A stretch of DNA of 8,241 nt, taken from NCBI GenBank assembly GCA_052387115.1, contig JBQTJM010000255.1, positions 1 through 8,241 on the forward strand, written 5' to 3'. Origin of the DNA: JACCXJ01 sp052387115 (lineage in GTDB: Bacteria; Pseudomonadota; Gammaproteobacteria; JACCXJ01). Below, piece after piece: positions 1-5,323 of this stretch; the stretch's first letter is position 1; each line of letters starts with the position of its first letter. The notes under the pieces were generated by a model. That model was not told where the DNA came from, did not search any database, and saw only the letters and a list, made by a program, of their open reading frames with translations. Position numbers and translations under genes: made by a program.

Positions 1-452
1 GCTTGTTCCTGGCCCAGATCGTCGCGCCCGGCCTATTTCCGGTCGGACAGCAGAGCGGTTCATGGTCGGTGTACTATAACTTCGACCAATATGTGTATAC
101 CGAGCCTGGTCCCGAAGACCGGGGCGTGGGCCTCTTCGGCCGTCTGGGCTTCGCCGATGACGATACCAACCCGGTGGAGCGCTTCTACAGCATCGGCGTG
201 GGCGGTAAGGGGGTCATTCCCGGGCGCGGGCGGGACAGTTTCGGCGCGGCGTTCTACTACGTCGAGCTCACCGACCAGTTCCAAGGCCCCATCCTCCAGA
301 GGTTGGACGACAGCTACGGCGGGGAGATCTACTACAACTTTGAATTGACGCCATGGCTCCATTTTACTCCCGACCTCCAAGTCCTCTCGCCCAGCCTAGA
401 CCGGGTTGATACCACCGTGGTCACGGGGTTGCGACTCATGGCGAATTTCTAA
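1..452 (+). CDS. Carbohydrate porin, OprB family (3' end, partial)
   Basis: This is the C-terminal 149 residues of an outer-membrane beta-barrel protein; the 5' part lies outside the window, and the reading frame is already open at base 3. Short amphipathic strands rich in Tyr, Phe and Gly alternate with polar turns (for example EIYYNFELTPWLHFTPDLQ). The last residues are GLRLMANF with a terminal Phe, the usual C-terminal signal for insertion of outer-membrane proteins by the BAM machinery. The PWL-x-TPDLQ strand followed by a final V-x-GLR strand is typical of the end of OprB porins, which let sugars and related small solutes cross the outer membrane. A second gene of the same family starts at base 7842, so the sulfatase region sits between two such porins. 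Family assignment is by recognition of these motifs; the substrate is unknown. Confidence 0.8.
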   Translation, partial: LFLAQIVAPGLFPVGQQSGSWSVYYNFDQYVYTEPGPEDRGVGLFGRLGFADDDTNPVERFYSIGVGGKGVIPGRGRDSFGAAFYYVELTDQFQGPILQRLDDSYGGEIYYNFELTPWLHFTPDLQVLSPSLDRVDTTVVTGLRLMANF

Positions 453-516
453 GGCCGCCATGAGAGTGGCTGGCTTGCGGCGCGAGATGTTGGTCGTGTT
501 ACGAATGACAAACTAA

Positions 517-639
517 GCCGACGGTCGTCAGGCCCGTGCGGAGCGGAATTTCGCCGGTGATGAAGCTCGCCCGGCCCGCCGTGCAGCTCGCCTCGGCATA
601 GTAGTCGGTGAACATGACGCCGTCAGAGGCAAGCTTGTC
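517..639 (-). pseudogene. Relic of a second sulfatase gene (41 codons around the active site)
   Basis: Read on the minus strand, these 123 bases give an open stretch of 41 codons that matches residues 65-105 of the intact sulfatase at 1606-3225 in 33 of 41 positions by my own alignment. It keeps the identical core DYYAEASCTAGR, including the cysteine that becomes formylglycine. Similarity stops sharply on both sides: the frame runs on for a few unrelated codons to a TAA at 499-501, and bases above about 640 are unrelated. There is no start, signal peptide or remaining domain, so it cannot be functional. It lies in the opposite orientation to the intact gene, and many differences are conservative substitutions, which suggests a diverged paralogue rather than a recent duplicate. 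Certainty on homology is high; the rearrangement that left it is unknown. Confidence 0.85.
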
Positions 640-830
640 TAGTGTAGTGTCTCAGAATCAGCTTTACAGTCAGCCCGTTGCATCAGCCAGTGTTTCCGGC
701 GATTTCGATGTAAAGCCAATTGCGAGACAAGAGAAGGAATCGTCTATGGGCAAAGCGCCAGTGACTCACATTCCGCACTTCTCTCTGTCGATTTCCTCGC
801 AATTATCTTTGTGAAATAACAAAGCCTTAG
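640..830. other. Less GC-rich insert-like block without a recognisable gene
   Basis: This stretch separates the sulfatase relic from the truncated FGE gene and is visibly less GC-rich than its surroundings. An open frame of 68 codons (608-814, plus) crosses it, but it begins inside the antisense sulfatase relic and shows no familiar motif, so I do not call it a gene. The right edge, read on the minus strand, begins GGCTTTGTTATTTC, which recalls the GGCTTTGTT ends of some IS5/IS903-type insertion sequences, and it is followed on the plus strand by TTAG. The left edge near 639-642 is CTAG. The two edges do not form matching inverted repeats, so a complete IS is not supported. A weak inverted repeat (GCTTTAC at 661-667, GTAAAGC at 710-716) is also present. 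It may be an IS remnant that broke both neighbours. Confidence 0.35.
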
Positions 831-1562
831 GTGTCCACCTCGCGGTTAGGGTCGAGCACGCTCAACGACCATTTCCAATGGTGGAGCTACGTAAAAGGCA
901 CGAACTGGGGCCACCCGCTCGGTGGGCTTTTTTCGTTGGGCGGTAGAGAGGTGAGCATGTTACTTGGAAACGGACCCGAGAGCGACCTAAAGGGCCGAGA
1001 GCAGTATCCCGTGGTGCACATCGCCTACGAAGACGCGGTGACCTACGCCCGGTGGGCAGACAAGCGGTTGCCCACCGAGGCGGAATGGGAGTTTGCCGCA
1101 CGCGGTGGCCTGGCCGGGGCGATTTACCCGTGGGGCAATGAGTTCCAGAAAGACGACAAGTGGATGGCCAACGTCCATCAGGGCCATTTCCCTAATCAAG
1201 ACACGGGCGAGGACCGGTTCGTGGGGATCGGGCCGGTGGCGCGGTTCCCGCCGAATGGGTACGGGCTCTCTGACGTGGGCGGGAACGTGTGGGAATGGAC
1301 GAGCGATTGGTATCGGCCGGATTATTATGCGCAACTTGCGGCGACTGGCAGCGTCGCGCGCAACCCGCAAGGCCCGGACACGCCGTTCGACCCGTCGGAG
1401 CCGACGGAGAAAAAGCGCGTGCATCGCGGCGGGTCGTTCCTCTGCACCGATCAGTACTGCTCGCGCTACATGGTGGGAACGCGGGGCAAAGGGGAAATCA
1501 GCACGGGGACAAACCATCTAGGGTTCCGTATTGTGAAGTCCGCATCGGTCGTTAGTCGGTAA
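831..1562 (+). CDS. Formylglycine-generating enzyme (FGE/SUMF1) family protein, N-terminally truncated
   Basis: FGE-type enzymes oxidise the active-site cysteine of sulfatases to C-alpha-formylglycine, using copper and oxygen. The 243-residue frame keeps the C-terminal two thirds of the fold: QWW at 16-18, PVVHIAYEDA at 60-69, KRLPTEAEWEFAARGG at 78-93, GNVWEWTSDWYRP at 151-163, RGGSFLC at 199-205 and LGFR at 230-233. Cys205 and Cys210 sit in the LCTDQYC motif with the spacing of the two catalytic cysteines of aerobic FGE. The N-terminal part usual in this family (the IPGG-x-F-x-MG region and beyond) is missing: similarity begins near residue 10, next to the foreign block at 640-830. The GTG start has no Shine-Dalgarno sequence, so the true start is uncertain or lost. 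Residues about 32-48 look like an insertion. The gene ends 43 bases before the sulfatase, its expected client. It is probably non-functional, but this is inferred. Confidence 0.85.
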   Translation: MSTSRLGSSTLNDHFQWWSYVKGTNWGHPLGGLFSLGGREVSMLLGNGPESDLKGREQYPVVHIAYEDAVTYARWADKRLPTEAEWEFAARGGLAGAIYPWGNEFQKDDKWMANVHQGHFPNQDTGEDRFVGIGPVARFPPNGYGLSDVGGNVWEWTSDWYRPDYYAQLAATGSVARNPQGPDTPFDPSEPTEKKRVHRGGSFLCTDQYCSRYMVGTRGKGEISTGTNHLGFRIVKSASVVSR

Positions 1563-1590
1563 GACAGTCAACGTTTATTAGCAACCAACC

Positions 1591-1598
1591 AAAGGAGG
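1591..1598 (+). promoter_or_regulatory. Strong ribosome binding site of the sulfatase gene
   Basis: AAAGGAGG lies 7 bases before the ATG at 1606 and is close to the ideal anti-16S complement. It fixes the start, which also gives a well-formed signal peptide. It contrasts with the upstream FGE frame, which has no such site. No separate promoter is evident in the 43-base gap, so transcription probably enters from upstream. Confidence 0.85.
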
Positions 1599-1605
1599 AC
1601 GAACC

Positions 1606-3225
1606 ATGAAACGAATCACCGTTACCCTGAAGGCCCCCCTGGCCGTTGCAGTCGCGGCGCTGGTCTTCGCCATAACCGCGCCGTCGTCATGGGCGGCGGA
1701 CAAGCCCAACATCGTCGTCATCATGGGTGACGACATCGGTATCTGGAACATCGGCGCCTACCATCGCGGCATGATGGCCGGGCGGACGCCGCATCTCGAC
1801 AAGCTCGCCGCCGAGGGCATGCTGTTCACCGATTACTACGCGGAGGCAAGCTGCACGGCCGGTCGCGCCAACTTCATCACCGGCGAGCTTCCCATTCGCA
1901 CGGGCATGACCACGGTCGGCCAGGCCGGCTCGCCGGTCGGCATCCCTGCTCAGGCGGTGACCATCGCCACGGCGCTCAAGTCCCTCGGCTATGCCACCGG
2001 CCAGTTCGGCAAGAACCACCTCGGCGATCTCAATGAGTTCCTGCCGACCGTCCACGGTTTCGACGAGTTCTTCGGCTACCTGTATCACTTGGACGCGATG
2101 GAAGACCCCGCGCACCCCGGCTACCCGCAGGAACTTCTGGACAAAGTCGGCCCGCGCAACATGGTTCACTCCTGGGCCACTGACAAGGATGACACGACCG
2201 AGCAGCCCCGCTGGGGCAAGGTCGGCAAACAGAGGATCAAAGACGCCGGCACGCTTTATCCCGAACGGATGAAGACCGTGGACGACGAGATCCGCGATCT
2301 CGCCTTCAAGTTCGTGGACAAGGCCAAGAGCGACGGCAAGCCGTTCTTCCTCTGGCTCAACCCGACGCGCATGCACATCGTCACCCATCTCTCGGATAAA
2401 TATCAGAAAATGCGCAACTCGAAGAATGGTTGGACCATTCACGAAGCCGGCATGGCCCAGATCGACGACATCGTGGGCGATGTTATGAAGAAGCTCAAGG
2501 ACATGGGTGTGGACGACAACACCATCGTTGTGTTCACCACCGACAACGGCACCGAAGTCTTCACCTGGCCCGATGGCGGACAGACGCCGTTCGCGCAAAG
2601 CAAAGGGACTGTCATGGAGGGGGGCTTCCGTGCGCCGGCCATGATTCGCTGGCCCGGTCACGTCCCCGCCGGCAAAGTGGAGAATGGAATCATCTCCGGC
2701 ATGGACTGGTTCCCGACGTTCCTGGCCGCCGCCGGCGACCCGAACATTATCGAAGAACTCAAGAAGGGGAAGGAACTCGCAGGCACCACTTACAAGGTCC
2801 ATCTCGACGGCTACAACCAGATGGACATGATTACCGGCAAGGGGCCGTCGAATCGCAACGAGATCTTCTATTTCGCGGAAAGCGAACTCGGTGCGGTTCG
2901 CATCGGCGATTTCAAGTATCGTTTCATCGACCAACCCGGCGGCTGGATGGGTGAAAAGACCCGTCCGGACGTGCCCTACCTGATCAACCTCCGTCTCGAC
3001 CCGTTCGAGCGCACGGGCTGGCCGGGAAATGCGACCAAAGAGGGGTCGCAGGAATACTTCGGATGGTTCAAGTATGAGTTCTGGCGCTTCGTGTTTGTCC
3101 AGCAAGAGGTGGCGAAGCTAGCCATGACGGCCGTCGAGTTCCCGCCGATGCAGAAGGGCGCAAGCTTTAACCTCGATGCCGTGAAAGCGAAGATCGAGGC
3201 CGCACGGGCGGCCATGGGCAAGTAA
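1606..3225 (+). CDS. Secreted arylsulfatase (type I, formylglycine-dependent)
   Basis: It hydrolyses sulfate esters and is expected in the periplasm. Residues 1-30 form a Sec signal peptide: basic KR, a hydrophobic core and SSWA before the likely cut at 30/31. The mature protein opens with KPNIVVIMGDDIG, where Asp42 and Asp43 are the expected metal ligands. CTAGR at 83-87 is the sulfatase signature; Cys83 must be converted to formylglycine. Other expected active-site elements are GKNHLG (Lys136, His138), MH near 256-257, TTDNG (Asp313, Asn314) and QSKGTVMEGGFRAP with Lys334. At 539 residues it has the length of a complete single-domain sulfatase plus a helical C-terminal tail (about 495-539). 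The truncated FGE gene directly upstream is the maturation factor one would expect. The substrate cannot be read from sequence. The gene is intact and has the best translation signal in the window. Confidence 0.95.
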   Translation: MKRITVTLKAPLAVAVAALVFAITAPSSWAADKPNIVVIMGDDIGIWNIGAYHRGMMAGRTPHLDKLAAEGMLFTDYYAEASCTAGRANFITGELPIRTGMTTVGQAGSPVGIPAQAVTIATALKSLGYATGQFGKNHLGDLNEFLPTVHGFDEFFGYLYHLDAMEDPAHPGYPQELLDKVGPRNMVHSWATDKDDTTEQPRWGKVGKQRIKDAGTLYPERMKTVDDEIRDLAFKFVDKAKSDGKPFFLWLNPTRMHIVTHLSDKYQKMRNSKNGWTIHEAGMAQIDDIVGDVMKKLKDMGVDDNTIVVFTTDNGTEVFTWPDGGQTPFAQSKGTVMEGGFRAPAMIRWPGHVPAGKVENGIISGMDWFPTFLAAAGDPNIIEELKKGKELAGTTYKVHLDGYNQMDMITGKGPSNRNEIFYFAESELGAVRIGDFKYRFIDQPGGWMGEKTRPDVPYLINLRLDPFERTGWPGNATKEGSQEYFGWFKYEFWRFVFVQQEVAKLAMTAVEFPPMQKGASFNLDAVKAKIEAARAAMGK

Positions 3226-3237
3226 AGGGATGTCTTC

Positions 3238-3269
3238 ATGGCGGGCGGCTCACAAGGGCCGCCCGCCAT
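3238..3269 (+). terminator. Perfect 12-bp hairpin after the sulfatase gene
   Basis: ATGGCGGGCGGC (3238-3249) and GCCGCCCGCCAT (3258-3269) pair perfectly around an 8-base loop, starting 13 bases after the sulfatase stop. Position and stability fit transcript end formation or 3' protection. No T tract follows, so it is not a classical intrinsic terminator; it could equally be a REP-like element. Small open frames that start inside it are not considered genes. Confidence 0.5.
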
Positions 3270-3330
3270 CGCGAGACCCGAGAAAAGGCGTCAGGAGCTC
3301 ATAGGGGACGCGGTGCCCGAGTGCGCGGAC

Positions 3331-3470
3331 GTCGTTTCCCCCGGTCAGTCCCTTCGTTCCTCCGCGCCGAATCCTTCATTCCCCCGCAGTGGTCCTTTGT
3401 CCCCCCACGCCGATCCTTCATTTCCCCGCGGTGATCCTTCGTCCCCCCTGCGTCGATACTTCGATCCGGC
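3331..3470. repeat. Imperfect 21/22-base tandem repeat array, six to seven copies
   Basis: A unit close to GATCCTTCNTTCCCCCGCG recurs. The CCTTC-type core begins at 3351, 3373, 3394 (CCTTT), 3415, 3436 and 3458 (ACTTC), so the period is 22, 21, 21, 21, 22. A weaker copy precedes it near 3333. Alternate units resemble each other more closely (CATTC and CATTT against TGTCC and CGTCC), giving a higher-order period of about 42. On the minus strand the array is strongly G-rich and one frame would read as a 7-residue repeat with Gly, Asn/Asp and Glu/Lys, but no start, signal or domain supports a protein. It is non-coding as far as I can see. Confidence 0.75.
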
Positions 3471-3738
3471 GCGGACAAAGTATTCATCCGTGCCGACGAT
3501 GATCCGGACCGCGCCAGCGCTGTCGGCGGGGCGGTGGGTTTCGTCCGCGCGGAGGAGATCGAAGCCGGTACCGGCGCCGGCGCCAGCGGTCCTTTGAGAC
3601 CCATCGGGCAGGCGCGAGGGGGGCTCCGCGGGCAAGGAGGAGGGCGAAGCTCTGCATGTCGATGCCCGTTGCCACGGCTGGCCGCGGTCCCGGGGGGTCG
3701 GAGGATGCGACACCGTGTTCCCGTGTAAGTTAAGTGTA
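3471..3738. other. GC-rich intergenic stretch with no recognisable gene
   Basis: Overlapping open frames exist on both strands here, as expected for very GC-rich DNA, but none has a convincing start, ribosome binding site or known motif. A minus-strand frame contains GAVRIIVGTDEYF, which looks more protein-like than the rest, but I cannot assign it. Two short palindromes lie close together: GCCGGTACCGGC at 3564-3575 and CCGGCGCCGG at 3571-3580. Confidence 0.4.
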
Positions 3739-3767
3739 TGGGTTAGCCGGTAGGCCGGCGTAACCCA
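3739..3767. repeat. REP-like palindrome (TGGGTTA...TAACCCA)
   Basis: TGGGTTAGCCGG (3739-3750), a 4-base loop, then CCGGC (3755-3759), a bulged G at 3760 and TAACCCA (3761-3767) form a 12-bp stem with a single bulge. Extragenic palindromes of the form GGGTTA...TAACCCACC are common between genes in many proteobacteria. A second inverted element, GGCGGTGTACCGCC, follows at 3791-3804. The pair lies just before the small membrane-protein gene. Confidence 0.6.
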
Positions 3768-3854
3768 CCAATTCCGCGAAGGCGGGTGACGGCGGTGTAC
3801 CGCCTAACTCGCCTAGCCGCACGAATCGACCGACCTACTTCGAGTACATCCAAA

Positions 3855-4253
3855 ATGCCCTTTAAAATGTCCCAATTCGTATTTTGGTCCGGCGCCTACA
3901 ACGCCGGACTGGCTTTGTTCCTGCTGTTTCCGCCGCTCTACCGGGCGCTCGGCCTCTACATCTGCGCGCCCGTCTGGGGCTGGCTGATCGCGGGCTTTCT
4001 CGCCTATACTAGCGTCATCTTGATCTACTCCCCGCGCGACCTCAGCCGGCGCGCGCCCCTGGTGTACTGGGAGTCCCTGCTGCGCTATGCCGCAGCGATC
4101 CTGGTCATCCCCGCCGGTTTGTTCGGCGACATCGGGCTGATTGCCGCGGTGATGGGTCTCGGCGACCTCGCCATCGGCCTGGTGTACATGTTCGGTCTTG
4201 CCAAGGACCTGGGCGTATCGCATTACGCCTTGTTGTCCGGTCAGTCTATGTAG
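3855..4253 (+). CDS. Small integral membrane protein of unknown function
   Basis: The 132-residue product has four predicted membrane spans at about residues 9-28, 39-58, 75-91 and 93-115, with a short loop containing PRDLSRRAP between spans 2 and 3. By the positive-inside rule this Arg-rich loop would face the cytoplasm, placing both ends on the cytoplasmic side. I know no named family for it. The frame is open back to a GTG at 3786, but the segment 3786-3854 overlaps the palindrome at 3791-3804 and reads as unremarkable basic sequence; ATG 3855 (MPFKMSQF) or ATG 3867 is more likely. Neither has a clear ribosome binding site. It is followed after 88 bases by an exported protein on the same strand, so the two may be co-transcribed. 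Membrane location is well supported; function is unknown. Confidence 0.7.
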   Translation: MPFKMSQFVFWSGAYNAGLALFLLFPPLYRALGLYICAPVWGWLIAGFLAYTSVILIYSPRDLSRRAPLVYWESLLRYAAAILVIPAGLFGDIGLIAAVMGLGDLAIGLVYMFGLAKDLGVSHYALLSGQSM

Positions 4254-4283
4254 TGGGCATGTACTCATGCTCGGTCGGCGAAT

Positions 4284-4308
4284 GGTGGGCATGGAACACA
4301 TGCCCACC
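4284..4308. repeat. Perfect 10-bp hairpin between two genes
   Basis: GGTGGGCATG (4284-4293) and CATGCCCACC (4299-4308) pair around a 5-base loop. A near copy of the left arm, AGTGGGCATG at 4252-4261, overlaps the stop codon of the preceding gene and could compete for the same right arm. No T tract follows. It could be a REP-type palindrome, a weak terminator, or a leader structure of the gene starting at 4342. Confidence 0.55.
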
Positions 4309-4341
4309 CACCGTAAATTGTCCAACCATGGAGAAAAGAAA

Positions 4342-5124
4342 ATGAAGACACTCAGATTCCTTCCCCGATTCGTCTGCCTCGCCTTTCCTCTGCTGAGCGC
4401 TCTTGCGCAAGCCGCGGAAAGCGGCCCGACGATTCCGCTGCCGGACGAGGATCGGATGGCGATCGAAAAGTATTTGGGAACGGGGGTCGTCGGCCAGGCG
4501 ATCCCCGCGCCGGAGGTCGCCGATACGAACCGGTATCTTGCCGCGAATCCCAGCGCCCGGGAGTTCCGCCTCGTGAGCGGACCGGACGCGGGCCAGACCG
4601 AGCGGCATCAACCCACCCTGCTCAAGCGGGAAGCCGGCGGGACCACTTGGCGGTACGATGCGGGGGGCAAATTCGTCTATTTCCTCATCGGGAAGGCCAA
4701 CGGCGATTACGTCGAGACCGGCGTGCAGGACACGCAAGGAGGCACCATCACCAAGTACTCGCCATCCGAACCTTTCATGCTGCAAGGGCTCGCGCCGGGC
4801 GAGGAACGCAACGTGAAACTGGGCATTAAGGTTTTCGATTTGAGCAACCCGGACGAGGAGACCCATGAGGGTACGCTGGATGTGGATTACCGTTACATCG
4901 GCGCCTATAAGGTCAAGGTGCCGGCGGGCAGCTTCGATGCGGTTCTCATGAAGTGGACCTTCAAGGGGAAAGTCGGCCCCGCCTCCGTGGACGACACCCA
5001 ATATCGCTTTTTCGCTCCGGATGTGGGCATCGTGGCGGGGATCGAGCAACTGGATGTCTCGGCGCTTCTGTTTTACAACCTTCACACGAAGATTGCGAGG
5101 GTGCTGGCCGTCAAGCCCAAATGA
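4342..5124 (+). CDS. Exported protein of unknown function (probably periplasmic)
   Basis: The 260-residue product starts with a signal peptide (KTLRFLPRF, then a hydrophobic stretch, ALAQA before the likely cut near residue 24/25). The ATG at 4342 was chosen because GGAG at 4330-4333 lies 8 bases upstream and the signal peptide begins there; the frame extends upstream through the hairpin at 4284-4308 but that part is not protein-like. The mature part seems mostly beta strand, with no cysteines in it and no membrane span. The segment about 183-230 (YRYIGAYKVKVPAGSFDAVLMK, broken as YRYIGAYKVK and VPAGSFDAVLMK, then YRFFAPDVGIVAG) recalls periplasmic DUF3108-like barrels, in which a sugar- or lipid-binding role has been suspected; this likeness is weak. 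It converges with the L,D-transpeptidase gene. Function is unknown. Confidence 0.8.
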   Translation: MKTLRFLPRFVCLAFPLLSALAQAAESGPTIPLPDEDRMAIEKYLGTGVVGQAIPAPEVADTNRYLAANPSAREFRLVSGPDAGQTERHQPTLLKREAGGTTWRYDAGGKFVYFLIGKANGDYVETGVQDTQGGTITKYSPSEPFMLQGLAPGEERNVKLGIKVFDLSNPDEETHEGTLDVDYRYIGAYKVKVPAGSFDAVLMKWTFKGKVGPASVDDTQYRFFAPDVGIVAGIEQLDVSALLFYNLHTKIARVLAVKPK

Positions 5125-5323
5125 CGGCGATCTGCGTTTTATAGCGCCTTAGCCTTCCCGCGAGGTAGTCGATGGCCCGTGCAAGGGCATCAAAAAAGCG
5201 GTCCGGAATCGGAGGTCAAGGCGCGCAGGATGTCGTGAAGGATATGCACAGCGCACATAACCGCCTTGCGGGTGGAGGTCTCGACACCGGCCCGGTCGTC
5301 TGGGCTCGATTCGGCCGGCGCGC
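5125..5323. other. Convergent intergenic stretch, nothing recognised
   Basis: These 199 bases separate two convergent genes. No clear bidirectional terminator with a T tract is seen. A minus-strand frame (roughly 5215-5320) reads TRKAVMCAVHILHDILRAL and looks helix-forming, but it has no start, is out of frame with the upstream gene and I cannot match it to a family. It may be a relic or chance. Confidence 0.35.

Noticed and set aside
608..814. Open frame of 68 codons on the plus strand
   Set aside because: It starts within the antisense sulfatase relic, has no ribosome binding site and no recognisable motif; more likely chance in a rearranged block.
1687..3105. Long minus-strand open frame (472 codons) opposite the sulfatase gene
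   Set aside because: It is the mirror frame of a strongly biased GC-rich gene; the plus-strand protein has all sulfatase motifs and a ribosome binding site.
3331..3470. CRISPR array
   Set aside because: The repeats are contiguous with no unique spacers between them and diverge between copies; no cas gene is present.
3238..3597. Plus-strand open frame of 119 codons after the sulfatase
   Set aside because: It starts in the stem of the hairpin and runs through the tandem repeats; no signal of a real protein.
3345..3713. Minus-strand open frame with 7-residue repeats encoded by the tandem array
   Set aside because: No convincing start or ribosome binding site and low-complexity Gly/Arg/Pro-rich composition; the repeat period being a multiple of three keeps the frame open by itself.
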